NCBI GenBank assembly: GCA_959022495.1
Contig: CAUEYX010000004.1
Location: 62,001 to 126,000, forward strand
Length of the DNA stretch: 64,000 nucleotides
Reading direction: 5' to 3'
Source of the DNA: an uncultured Lachnospiraceae bacterium
GTDB taxonomy: Bacteria > Bacillota > Clostridia > Lachnospirales > Lachnospiraceae
Part shown: one piece after another, positions 44,102 to 51,914 of the stretch
Layout: each line of letters opens with the position of its first letter
Numbering within the stretch: the stretch's first letter is position 1
Notes under the pieces: generated by a model
The model's input: the letters and a program-made list of their open reading frames with translations, nothing else
Told to the model about the DNA's origin: nothing
Databases searched by the model: none
Position numbers and translations under genes: made by a program

Positions 44102-44175
44102 CGTGCGATAGAAGATTCGAACTCCCGACCTTCTGGTCCGTAGCCAGACGCTCTATCCAGCTGAGCTAATCGCAC
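44102..44175 (-). tRNA. tRNA-Arg (anticodon ACG)
   Basis: On the minus strand a 74-base cloverleaf. The acceptor stem is GTGCGAT with ATCGCAC and discriminator G. The D-arm is AGCTCAGCTGGATAGAGC. The anticodon stem TCTGG/CCAGA has loop CTACGGA, giving anticodon ACG (A34 expected to become inosine, reading CGU/CGC/CGA). The T-arm contains GTTCGAATC. The terminal CCA is not encoded. It has its own consensus promoter and terminator. Confidence 0.96.
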
Positions 44176-44209
44176 ATCTTATAACGCTGTTTCGTTTACA
44201 GCAAAAACA

Positions 44210-44238
44210 ATTATAAAGTATGATATGGGGAATGTCAA
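44210..44238 (-). promoter_or_regulatory. Consensus promoter of tRNA-Arg (minus strand)
   Basis: On the minus strand a perfect TTGACA (44238-44233), a 17-base spacer and a perfect TATAAT (44215-44210), 35 bases before the tRNA. It is the strongest-looking promoter in the window. Confidence 0.92.
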
Positions 44239-44450
44239 GAGTTTTTTGAAAATTGTGTGGGGAAGAGGATATCGCCCTAAATGATGGAATCAAGCATCAT
44301 TAGTGTGGCGGCACTTTTACAGAAGGTCTTTCGTTAAGGTGAAGCGTATTGTGATAATACAGATAATATTAAAGAAAGTATTGATAATTCGGAAAATAAG
44401 AGTGCATAAGCGATATTAAGATTTGATTTCTGAAAAATACAGGAAATGCG

Positions 44451-44479
44451 TTGAAATTATAGAGAATTTGTGTTAAATT
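44451..44479 (+). promoter_or_regulatory. Promoter of the YdcF-like surface protein
   Basis: TTGAAA (44451-44456), a 17-base spacer and TAAATT (44474-44479). The leader of about 220 bases contains an imperfect CCAA.../...TTGG hairpin followed by CTTTTTT near 44539-44566. The rest of 44239-44450 is AT-rich and shows no gene. Confidence 0.5.
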
Positions 44480-44707
44480 CATATATGTGGACTGTTACTG
44501 GACAGGAGAAAAAATCAAATTTTAAAAGCAGAACCAAACCGTTTCTAGAAGTTGGCTTTTTTGCGGAAACTGTCTGAAGCAGCTGCATTTAAGAACACAG
44601 GGAATGGAGGGATGCAGGAAATAGAACGGATGGCGGAGAAGATGCCGTCCCTGACCAGAAAAAGGATTAGGCAGAGGAACAACCTAAAAAACGAAAGGAG
44701 AGCTACA

Positions 44708-45991
44708 ATGAAAAGAGTAAAAAAATTACTGGCCGCAGTGTTGAGTATGGTAATGCTTGTGGCAATGACGATACCTGTGCAGGCGTCGGAAGCTACAGAT
44801 GGCTATATTGAAGAACTGCTTCAATACTATGCCAATTACCAGGAAACCGCACAGACAGATATCGATCGGATTCTGGATGAGATAAAGCAGGAAGATGAGA
44901 CGCTGTATGAAGAGTGGAGCCAGATTATGGACTACTGGAGTTATGTAAATACGGAGATGACTGTTTATACTGGTGTGGCTCCGGACGGGCTGCCAGAAGA
45001 TGACAGTCTCTGCATCGTAGTATTGGGATTCGCACTCAATCCTGACGGTACGATGAAGGATGAATTGATCGGCAGATTGACGGTGGCGCTTGCGTCCGCA
45101 GAGAAATATCCGAATGCCTATGTGGCATGCACAGGAGGCGGTACTGCAGCCAATAATCCGGACGCGACAGAAGCGGATCAGATGGCGGAATGGCTGATCG
45201 AGCAGGGGCTCGATCCGGATCGTGTGATCGTAGAAAACCAGTCCAAGAGCACAGTGCAGAATGCACAGTTTACATATGCGATCCTGAGATCCGAGTATCC
45301 GCAGATCGACTCCCTGTGTATGGTTACCAGCGATTATCATGTACAGAGAGGAAGCCTGCTCTATTACGCGCAGTGTCTGTTGTCCGCATATGAGGCGGGA
45401 GACAAACAGCTTGGAATCGTTTCAAATGCAGGCTATGTAACAGGAAGTGAAGGATATGAATCAATCGGCCTGCAGGCAAACGGACTCGCGCAGGTGGCAG
45501 GAATCTCCGCAAATCTGAGTGTAGTTCCGGAGCTGTCGAAATTGACGGGAATTACAGCGACAAGTCCGGCAGAATATCAGATTGGGGATGAATTGAACAT
45601 TTCTGTAACAGCGGTATATGACTCAGGATATGAAAAAGACGTAACGTCTTTATGCGCAATCAGTGGTTTTGATTCATCCGCTGAGGGAAATCAGACTATA
45701 AAGATATCCTATACGGAAAATGGGATCACGCTGGAGACGTCCATGGAAGTGGAGGTAAAAGCGGCAAAAGATCCGACCGTTCCCGGAACGGATGAGCCTC
45801 AGGGAACAGAAAATGATAAGGATGATAATACCGGATCAGGAAAAGTCTCTTCTGAAAAGAGTGAATCACAGAAAACAGCGGTAAAGGCACCGGTGACGGG
45901 AGACGAGTCCGCGGTACTTCCGGCAGTCCTTTTAGCTGCGGGATGTTTGATCGTCTGCATGATTTCTAAAAAGTATAAGACAACGGTATAG
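44708..45991 (+). CDS. Sortase-anchored YdcF/DUF218-domain protein with Ig-like domain
   Basis: A 427-residue exported protein: signal peptide (about 1-27, ending VQA), a short helical region, a DUF218/YdcF-like domain (about 95-285; note CIVVLGFALNPDG, CTGGGTAANN, VIVENQSKSTVQNA and MVTSDYHVQRG), one bacterial Ig-like domain (about 290-375), a polar linker and a sorting signal APVTGD (394-399) with a membrane helix and KKYKTTV. DUF218 proteins (SanA, YdcF, ElyC) are normally membrane-tethered and linked to envelope polymers; a wall-anchored one is unusual. The enzymatic role is unknown. Start at MKRVKK is chosen for AAAGGAG 7 bases upstream. Confidence 0.85.
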   Translation: MKRVKKLLAAVLSMVMLVAMTIPVQASEATDGYIEELLQYYANYQETAQTDIDRILDEIKQEDETLYEEWSQIMDYWSYVNTEMTVYTGVAPDGLPEDDSLCIVVLGFALNPDGTMKDELIGRLTVALASAEKYPNAYVACTGGGTAANNPDATEADQMAEWLIEQGLDPDRVIVENQSKSTVQNAQFTYAILRSEYPQIDSLCMVTSDYHVQRGSLLYYAQCLLSAYEAGDKQLGIVSNAGYVTGSEGYESIGLQANGLAQVAGISANLSVVPELSKLTGITATSPAEYQIGDELNISVTAVYDSGYEKDVTSLCAISGFDSSAEGNQTIKISYTENGITLETSMEVEVKAAKDPTVPGTDEPQGTENDKDDNTGSGKVSSEKSESQKTAVKAPVTGDESAVLPAVLLAAGCLIVCMISKKYKTTV

Positions 45992-46035
45992 CTTCGATAT
46001 ACGGAAGCAGACGGCGGTTCAAACCATAAGAATAT

Positions 46036-46108
46036 TTCAGCCCCTTTTCAGTGCTTAAGAGAAGTGTACAAGATGTACGTTGAACGAAAGCGCTGAAAAG
46101 GGGCTGAA
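46036..46108 (+). terminator. Long inverted repeat after the YdcF-like gene
   Basis: TTCAGCCCCTTTTCAG (46036-46051) and GCTT pair with AAGC and CTGAAAAGGGGCTGAA (to 46108), with one G/T change. They form a stem of about 20 bp around a 33-base loop that itself holds GTAC...GTAC. No clear T-run follows. It may be a terminator or a small mobile repeat. The rest of 45992-46300 holds no gene. Confidence 0.5.
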
Positions 46109-46333
46109 GTCTGCTATTCACCGTCTATGCCGCAAACCTGAGCGCAGGTTTCTTTTGTATTGGAGCGCTGTGTGCAAAGTTAACATTTCTGTCCATGAAT
46201 TCCCAACATGATATATGGTAACAGACAGCGGAGGAAAATGGAAGACAGCTCTGGAACAGAATGGGAGGCTGTGGTACAATATCAGAGATATTTTGAGGTT
46301 TACGACATAAGAACAGCAGAGAGGATAACCCGT

Positions 46334-48490
46334 ATGGATATGAATCAGAAATTGGCAGAAGAACTCGGTGTAAAGCGCTGGCAGATAGACGCCGCGGTAA
46401 ATTTGATAGACGAAGGGAATACGATCCCGTTTATCTCCCGGTACAGAAAGGAAGTGACGGGATCTTTAAATGATGAACAGCTGAGAAAGCTGTACGAGCG
46501 CTTGATCTATCTGCGCAATTTGGAAGAGAAGAAAGAGCAGGTGCTCTCCAGCATCGAGGAACAGGGGAAGCTGACGGAAGAGTTAAAGTCGCAGATCCTG
46601 GCGGCTGAGACACAGGTTGCGGTGGAAGATTTATACCGCCCTTACCGTCCGAAGCGGCGCACGCGTGCCACGACAGCCAAGGAGAAGGGGCTTGAACCGC
46701 TGGCCGCATATATCCTGCTTCAGAAGGCGCAGGAGCCGCTTGAAAAGACAGCGGAAGCATATATCTCGGAAGAAAAAGGTGTCAAAACTGCCGCGGAGGC
46801 AGTCCAGGGAGCAGCGGATATCATCGCGGAGTCCATTTCAGACAATGCGGATTACCGGAGCTGGATCAGAAATATAACGATAAAAAAAGGTCGAGTTACG
46901 TCAGCGGCAAAAGACCCGGAGGCGGAGTCTGTGTACGAAATGTACTATGAGTTCGAGGAGCCCGTGTCCAAGCTGGCAGGTCACAGAATCCTGGCATTGA
47001 ACCGGGGAGAGAAAGAGAAGTTCCTGACCGTGAAGGTGGAAGCGCCTGAGGAGGAGATTCTGCGTTATCTGGAGAGAAAGGTTATCCGCAGAGAAGACCC
47101 GTATACAACCCCTGTCTTAAAGGACACTGTGGCAGATAGTTATCAGAGGCTGATCGCTCCGGCAATCGAGCGGGAAGTGCGCAATGAGCTGACAGAAAAG
47201 GCGGAAAACGGGGCCATAGAGGTGTTTGGGAAGAACCTGCATCAGCTTCTGATGCAGCCGCCCATCGCGGGAAAAGTAGTTCTGGGATGGGACCCGGCAT
47301 TTCGGACCGGGTGTAAACTGGCAGTCGTAGACCCCACGGGAAAAGTGATCGGCACAACGGTTATTTATCCCACGGCACCGACCACGCCACAGAAAATCAA
47401 GGCCAGCAAAGATCTGCTGAAGAAGATTATTCCAAAGTATCATATCTCACTTATTTCCCTGGGCAACGGTACAGCATCCAGGGAGTCTGAGCAGTTCATT
47501 GTGGAGCTGTTAAAGGAGATGCCGGAGGAGAAGGTGCAGTATGTGATCGTAAACGAGGCGGGAGCTTCCGTTTACTCTGCAAGCAGACTGGCCAGTGAAG
47601 AGTTCCCGAAGTTTGACGTAGGGCAGAGGAGCGCGGCTTCCATTGCCCGGCGTCTTCAGGACCCTCTAGCAGAGCTGGTAAAGATCGACCCGAAGTCCAT
47701 TGGGGTGGGACAGTATCAGCATGACATGAATCAGAAGAAACTGGGTGAGTCTTTAAATGGAGTGGTGGAGGACTGTGTAAATAAAGTCGGCGTGGACTTA
47801 AATACCGCGTCCGCTCCGCTTTTGTCCTATATTTCGGGGATCAGCGGCACAGTCGCGAAAAATATTGTGGCGTACAGGGAAGAGAATGGGCGATTTACCG
47901 ACCGCAGGGAACTTCTGAAAGTGCCCAAGCTGGGACCGAAAGCATTCGAGCAGTGCGCGGGATTTATGCGGATCACCGAAGGGAAAAATCCACTGGATGG
48001 AACCGGTGTGCATCCGGAGTCCTATGAGGCGGCAGAGAAACTGCTGGAAAAGCAGGGGTACACCCCGGAGGATGTGGCGCGGCATAATCTGGCGGGCCTT
48101 TCCCTGACAGTCAAGGATTACAAGAGACTGGCAGCGGAGCTGGGGATTGGAGAGATTACGCTTCGGGATATTGTAAAAGAGCTGGAAAAGCCGGCGAGAG
48201 ATCCACGCGACGAGATGCCTAAACCGATCCTGCGAACAGACGTCCTGGCGATGAAGGATCTTAAGGAAGGAATGATTCTGAAAGGGACAGTCAGAAATGT
48301 GATCGACTTTGGCGTGTTTGTAGATATTGGGGTCCACCAGGACGGGCTGGTCCATATCTCCCAGATTACAGACTGGTATATCAAACATCCGCTGGAAGCG
48401 GTGAGTGTAGGGGATATTGTAGATGTGAAAGTCATGAGCGTGGATTTGAAGAAGAAACGGATTCAGCTGACGATGAGAGGCATCCATTAA
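46334..48490 (+). CDS. tex: Tex-family RNA-binding transcription accessory protein
   Basis: A 718-residue cytoplasmic protein of the Tex/YhgF family, relatives of eukaryotic Spt6. In order: Tex N-terminal helical domain (LAEELGVKRWQIDAAVNLI, TIPFISRYRKE); the YqgF-like RNase H fold (about 320-450, GWDPAFRTGCKLAVVD); helix-hairpin-helix motifs (GISGTVAKNIVAYRE, VPKLGPKAFEQCAGF); and a C-terminal S1 RNA-binding domain (about 645-716, GTVRNVIDFGVFVDIGVHQDGLVH). Start is placed at MDMNQKLAEE, after GAGAGGA. The longer frame from 46208 overlaps a probable promoter (TACAAT near 46276) and is not family-like. It is a housekeeping gene standing alone. Confidence 0.93.
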   Translation: MDMNQKLAEELGVKRWQIDAAVNLIDEGNTIPFISRYRKEVTGSLNDEQLRKLYERLIYLRNLEEKKEQVLSSIEEQGKLTEELKSQILAAETQVAVEDLYRPYRPKRRTRATTAKEKGLEPLAAYILLQKAQEPLEKTAEAYISEEKGVKTAAEAVQGAADIIAESISDNADYRSWIRNITIKKGRVTSAAKDPEAESVYEMYYEFEEPVSKLAGHRILALNRGEKEKFLTVKVEAPEEEILRYLERKVIRREDPYTTPVLKDTVADSYQRLIAPAIEREVRNELTEKAENGAIEVFGKNLHQLLMQPPIAGKVVLGWDPAFRTGCKLAVVDPTGKVIGTTVIYPTAPTTPQKIKASKDLLKKIIPKYHISLISLGNGTASRESEQFIVELLKEMPEEKVQYVIVNEAGASVYSASRLASEEFPKFDVGQRSAASIARRLQDPLAELVKIDPKSIGVGQYQHDMNQKKLGESLNGVVEDCVNKVGVDLNTASAPLLSYISGISGTVAKNIVAYREENGRFTDRRELLKVPKLGPKAFEQCAGFMRITEGKNPLDGTGVHPESYEAAEKLLEKQGYTPEDVARHNLAGLSLTVKDYKRLAAELGIGEITLRDIVKELEKPARDPRDEMPKPILRTDVLAMKDLKEGMILKGTVRNVIDFGVFVDIGVHQDGLVHISQITDWYIKHPLEAVSVGDIVDVKVMSVDLKKKRIQLTMRGIH

Positions 48491-48516
48491 AAGAGAAATA
48501 CAAATTGAGAGAGAAA

Positions 48517-48566
48517 GAAGAGCCCTGCTCCACAGAAATCACAGTTTCAGTGGAGCAGGGCTCTTC
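48517..48566. terminator. Terminator between tex and the convergent HAD gene
   Basis: GAAGAGCCCTGCTCCAC and GTGGAGCAGGGCTCTTC form a perfect 17-bp stem with a 16-base loop, between convergent genes. Confidence 0.8.
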
Positions 48567-48629
48567 GCTGCGCGCTTATAGCGGCGTACATTTTTGACAA
48601 GTTTAGGAGAAGTTCTCTCCAGGTCAGCT

Positions 48630-49256
48630 TCATAAGATGGATTCTGCCAATTCCGCCGGTACCTTTGGATAGTATTCCGCCGGGACAGCATCAGTGCCCG
48701 AAGCACCCCACACCGCATGGGCAAAATGGGCACCCGCGGCGGACGCGCACACACTGTCGTGGAGGCCGTCCCCGATATAGAGAACTTCACTGCTTTTGGC
48801 ACCGGTCTCCTCCATATACTTTAAAAGCGGCGCGGGGGAGGGCTTGGGTTCTTTCGTGTCATCGGAACAGATCACGACCGGGAAATACCCCCGGATCGGC
48901 AGCGGGTCCAGTACAAGATTCAGTTCTTCATGGGTCCTGGATGTGACGATGCCGAGCTGGCAGCCGGATTTTTTCAGGCTTTCCAGCAGTTCGGGGATTC
49001 CGTCAAAAGGCTGTATCATATGACTGTTTTTCCCCTCGTTCTCCACCCAGAGGTCAATGATCTCCCCGGCCTGGTCTGTGATGCCAAAGTACTCCATATT
49101 GGCCACAGAAGTTCTGCCAAGGACGTGGGTCATGTCTTCAATCTCAGGGGAAGATCCCGTGACAGTAAGCAGAGCCTGCCTGAGAGAATAAAGGATACAG
49201 TAAGCTGTATCAAGCAGTGTTCCGTCAACGTCAAAAACAATATGCTTATAATTCAT
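48630..49256 (-). CDS. HAD-family phosphatase (phosphoglycolate phosphatase-like)
   Basis: A 208-residue HAD subfamily I phosphatase with a helical cap. It has the nucleophile motif VFDVDGTLLDT near residue 10, IVTSRTHEE as the second motif, the lysine in EPKPSPAPLLKYM, and YIGDGLHDSVCA for the metal-binding aspartates. This architecture fits phosphoglycolate or pyrophosphate phosphatases (PGP/PpaX type), but substrate cannot be fixed. Start at MNYKHI is chosen because GGAG lies 9-10 bases upstream; the ATG 15 bases further up contains that site. It is monocistronic, next to the mobile island. Confidence 0.85.
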   Translation of the reverse strand: MNYKHIVFDVDGTLLDTAYCILYSLRQALLTVTGSSPEIEDMTHVLGRTSVANMEYFGITDQAGEIIDLWVENEGKNSHMIQPFDGIPELLESLKKSGCQLGIVTSRTHEELNLVLDPLPIRGYFPVVICSDDTKEPKPSPAPLLKYMEETGAKSSEVLYIGDGLHDSVCASAAGAHFAHAVWGASGTDAVPAEYYPKVPAELAESIL

Positions 49257-49431
49257 AGTGATGATCTCCATTCTGCCGCTTAGAGGCGGCTTGTTGTATT
49301 AGAGATATTATAACAAGTATGCGGTTAAGATAAAAGGGGAAAGGACAGATTTAGTACCGCAAAAATTTATACGAGATTCGTTTTATAAGGGGGGATATGT
49401 TTTGACCTGGAAGAAAAGGAGATTTTAAAAG

Positions 49432-49635
49432 TATGAAAATAGATTGATAATTGAATGGGGAAATAGTACGAGAGCTTGGAAGCAGAAAACCCAAAATAGC
49501 GATAAAGAAATCTTGACGATTCAACCAAAGCAGAGAGAAAAATTTTCCGGATATAAAGAGTTAATTCTTACGTATGAAGAATGAAATGAAATCGTAAATG
49601 GTCTGATTTATTCAGAGTGGCATACAGCCTTATAG
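49432..49635 (+). pseudogene. Broken reading frame resembling a GIY-YIG-family N-terminus
   Basis: One frame reads RLIIEWGNSTRAWKQKT, then DKEILTIQPKQREKFSGY, LTYEE, an in-frame TGA, NEIVNG, EWHTAL and another stop. The WGNSTR, pKxxxFxGY and EWHxxL spacing is what I recall from the N-terminal part of a GIY-YIG-type nuclease family often found on mobile DNA. The GIY-YIG core itself is missing. At least four in-frame stops by 49730 and no start make it non-functional. Confidence 0.4.
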
Positions 49636-49694
49636 AGCTACTCAACTGTATCATTGGAGCTTAAAAGAAAAAGACAGCCACGCTATGAATTTTA

Positions 49695-49723
49695 TTGAAT
49701 AGCTGTGACAGAGCTGATATAAT
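49695..49723 (+). promoter_or_regulatory. Promoter of the class D beta-lactamase gene
   Basis: TTGAAT (49695-49700), a 17-base spacer and a perfect TATAAT (49718-49723). It lies in the decayed sequence 77 bases upstream of the start codon. A second TATAAT at 49757-49762 lacks a -35. Confidence 0.65.
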
Positions 49724-49799
49724 GGGCTGGATAAAGAAAAATGTAGTTTGCAATAATATAATAGCAAGTCAAAATTGATATTTGTAAAGGAGTATATTC

Positions 49800-50744
49800 A
49801 TGTACAATTATGCAGTACTTTGTAAAAAAGTCATTATAATGTTATTGCTTACAATAAGTGTTCTTGGTGGCTGTTCAAGTGAAACGGAAATCAAAACTGA
49901 AAATAAAACAAGCGAAAACCCAACAACAGTAAATGCAGAGGCAGCGGAATCAAAGGAAGATACTACAGAACCCATAATTACAGAGGTGAATTGGGAAAAT
50001 TATTTTGATGGAATCAATGGTTCTGCTGTTATATATAATCCTGCTGATAATAGCTATCAAATATATAATCAGGAAATGGCGCTTTCCCAGCGTTCTCCAT
50101 GTTCTACTTTTAAGATTATTTCTTCGCTGATCGCATTAGAAAATAAAATAATTATTCCAGATAATTCGGTTAGGACATGGAGTGGGGAAGTTTTCTGGAA
50201 TGAAGATTGGAATAAAGATATAAACTTTGAAGAGGCGTTTCGAACCTCCTGCGTATGGTATTATAGGAAGATTATTGACGAAATCGGAAAAGATATTATG
50301 CAGGAGGAATTGGATAAACTTCATTACGGAAACTGTGATATTTCTGATTGGGAAGGCTGTTTGAATACAAATAACAATAACAGAGCATTAACTGGTTTCT
50401 GGATTGAATCATCTTTAAAAATATCCCCAAAAGAACAAGTAGAAGTGCTTGACCGCATTTTCGGAGAACATTCTGTCTATTTGCAGGAAACTCAAGATAA
50501 TCTGAAACAGGTTATGCTTTTAACGGAACAGCCCAGCAAAGATACGCTGGTTTATGGGAAAACAGGGCTTGGTATGTCTTACGGTATTGTTGTTGACGCA
50601 TGGTTTACAGGTTTTGCTGATATAGCTGACAAAAGGAGATACTTTTGCATCTATTTAGGGGAAACCGATGGGAAGGATGTGTCCAGCACGAAAGCAAAAG
50701 AAATTGCTCTTGAAATAATTTCTGAACTGGAAATCAGCCAATAA
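49800..50744 (+). CDS. Class D beta-lactamase (OXA-type serine enzyme), lipoprotein
   Basis: A 314-residue lipoprotein (lipobox VLGGC, Cys25) with all class D landmarks. These are STFK with the catalytic serine and the carboxylatable lysine, SCV (the SxV motif), YGN in HYGNCDIS, FWIESSLKISPKEQ, and KTG in VYGKTGLG. The enzyme opens the beta-lactam ring through an acyl-serine intermediate. Gram-positive class D enzymes such as the C. difficile CDD group share the lipoprotein form. The spectrum, or even whether it is active, cannot be told. AT-rich codon use differs sharply from neighbouring genes, and with the integrase remnant this marks horizontal acquisition. No blaR/blaI regulators are present. 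AAAGGAG lies 9 bases before ATG. Confidence 0.9.
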   Translation: MYNYAVLCKKVIIMLLLTISVLGGCSSETEIKTENKTSENPTTVNAEAAESKEDTTEPIITEVNWENYFDGINGSAVIYNPADNSYQIYNQEMALSQRSPCSTFKIISSLIALENKIIIPDNSVRTWSGEVFWNEDWNKDINFEEAFRTSCVWYYRKIIDEIGKDIMQEELDKLHYGNCDISDWEGCLNTNNNNRALTGFWIESSLKISPKEQVEVLDRIFGEHSVYLQETQDNLKQVMLLTEQPSKDTLVYGKTGLGMSYGIVVDAWFTGFADIADKRRYFCIYLGETDGKDVSSTKAKEIALEIISELEISQ

Positions 50745-50781
50745 ATAAAACATCAATTCAACAACTTCACACTACACATTT

Positions 50782-50816
50782 AAGCGGTTAGTCATATAGT
50801 GCTTGACCGCTTTTTC
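50782..50816 (+). terminator. Terminator after the beta-lactamase gene
   Basis: AAGCGGT pairs with ACCGCTT across a 17-base loop, followed by TTTTTC. Confidence 0.75.
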
Positions 50817-50861
50817 TATACGCAAATTTCAGATGGAAGTGAGTGATTAAACGATATTTTC

Positions 50862-51064
50862 ATGGATATGCAGGCAAAAATCGGCTGTGCCTATCTCTTC
50901 GACCTGCTCTGCCGTAAACGTGAGGTATGGTTTGAGATGAAACGCCTCTGCCTGTCGGACTACCCAGAGAAGCAGCTGGAAGATTTTTCACGCTATGTAT
51001 TCGGTGTGCCTTACGCCACGATACAGGAAACATTACAGAGAAAGGACGTGATAAACCGTGGATG
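50862..51064 (+). pseudogene. Remnant of a mobile-element gene (67 codons)
   Basis: A short frame (MDMQAKIGCAYLFDLLC...) ending INRG. It has no ribosome site and looks like an internal or C-terminal piece of a longer accessory protein of integrative elements. I do not recognise the family with confidence. A second fragment in the next frame begins at its stop. Confidence 0.4.
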
Positions 51065-51465
51065 AAATGCGTGTGCAGATAGAAGCGGGAAAACCCCGTG
51101 AGAAGCATACAGGAGCAGTCAAATAAGCTCCCTGTCTTTAGAAAAGCAATCCGCACCGTAGCGCAGAGCGACAAGCGAGGGCTTTTCCTTGTCATTGACG
51201 AACTGCGAAACGAAAACACGCTTATCTTCTACAATATAGCGAAGCATATCGACAGTTTTACCGATTATGATCTTGCATAGCTTCTGCTTTTGGACGGCAA
51301 CATACACAACGGTATCAGCCTTGACAGACAGCTCACCTTGACTTTATCCATTCTGACCGCAGTATATCTTTAAGATGTGGATTTAGATGAAGTGTGGGCG
51401 TTCTTCAACGTGGCACAGGGAGAAACCCTCTCTAACAAGCTGGTTCGTGTGGGATATCATGTATA
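51061..51465 (+). pseudogene. Remnant of a second mobile-element gene with frameshift and stops
   Basis: From GTG 51061 the sequence reads DEMRVQIEAGKPRE. It then continues only after a frame change as RSIQEQSNKLPVFRKAI, VIDELRNENTLIFYNIAKHI, a TAG at 51278, LLLLDGNIHNGISLDRQLTL, a TAA near 51372, and DVDLDEVWAFFNVAQGETL to GYHV. Joined, it would be a protein of about 130 residues. Two in-frame stops plus one shift show it is dead. The family is not recognised; the context suggests a conserved small gene of integrative elements. Confidence 0.5.
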
Positions 51466-51468
51466 AGA

Positions 51469-51621
51469 ATGGAAGAGTGCCGTATGGGTATTAAGGTATT
51501 GCAGTACATCAGGGGACACGCTCATTTTGATGTAACCATGGAAGTGTATAATCACTTGGGTGATAGGGAAAGAATAGAAAATGAGATTGCAAGGCTGGAC
51601 AAAATAGCAGTAAACTTCTGA
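51469..51621 (+). pseudogene. C-terminal fragment of a tyrosine integrase
   Basis: Fifty codons reading KVLQYIRGHAHFDVTMEVYNHL and ending in IARLDKIAVNF. This matches the very end of Tn916/Tn1549-type phage-family integrases, including the GHA box histidine and the nucleophile tyrosine in VTMEVYNH. The rest of the enzyme, with the Arg...HxxR residues, is absent, so it is a remnant. Such integrase genes normally sit at the edge of the element, next to an attachment site, which places the right end of the island shortly after 51621. Confidence 0.75.
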
Positions 51622-51684
51622 CACCAGAAAAGAAAAAATTGGTGTCAAACCTTAAAAAAATGACAATTTGAAAGTGATAAACAC

Positions 51685-51715
51685 TTGCAAACCATTGATT
51701 TCAGCAGGTTTGCAA
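51685..51715. repeat. Inverted repeat after the integrase fragment
   Basis: TTGCAAACC (51685-51693) and GGTTTGCAA (51707-51715) are perfectly complementary across 13 bases and are followed by AAAAAAT. It may be the old integrase terminator or part of the attachment site. Confidence 0.5.
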
Positions 51716-51730
51716 AAAATAGAAAAATAA

Positions 51731-51757
51731 TTAGCACTCACCTCTTGACAGTGCTAA
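51731..51757. promoter_or_regulatory. CIRCE operator (HrcA site) of hsp20
   Basis: TTAGCACTC, nine bases, then CAGTGCTAA matches the CIRCE consensus TTAGCACTC-N9-GAGTGCTAA with one change. It overlaps the -35 box of the hsp20 promoter, so HrcA binding would block polymerase until heat stress releases it. Confidence 0.88.
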
Positions 51758-51773
51758 TAATATCTGCTATATT
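51745..51773 (+). promoter_or_regulatory. hsp20 promoter
   Basis: A perfect TTGACA (51745-51750), a 17-base spacer and TATATT (51768-51773), interleaved with the CIRCE operator. The leader is about 135 bases. Confidence 0.85.
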
Positions 51774-51914
51774 ACAACTAGAACAAGGAAGAAGGAATAG
51801 AAAAGATCCGAAAGTTCCCTGTTCTTTCAACTCAACACTCCGAATGGGATTTCGGAAGTGCTTCATAATATAGATAGATAACAAAAAGGTTCATTTTGAA
51901 AGGAGATATGACTT

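Larger units (their letters stand above)
49300..51730 (+). mobile_element. Decayed AT-rich integrated element
   Basis: Between the HAD gene and hsp20 the composition shifts to AT-rich and only one intact gene remains, a class D beta-lactamase. The rest is broken coding sequence in one orientation, ending with the 3' end of a tyrosine recombinase. This is the layout of an old integrative element whose transfer functions are gone. I could not find flanking direct repeats by eye, so the limits are approximate. Confidence 0.65.

Noticed and set aside
43768..44175. Open frame across the tRNA-Arg region reading MRLAQLDRASGYGPEGREFESS
   Set aside because: Its N-terminus is simply the translation of the tRNA gene, which has its own promoter and terminator. 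This is a known false-gene pattern.
48539..48802. Second minus-strand frame overlapping the 3' end of the HAD gene
   Set aside because: The HAD gene reads through this region to a natural end. The alternative frame has no motif and includes the terminator hairpin.
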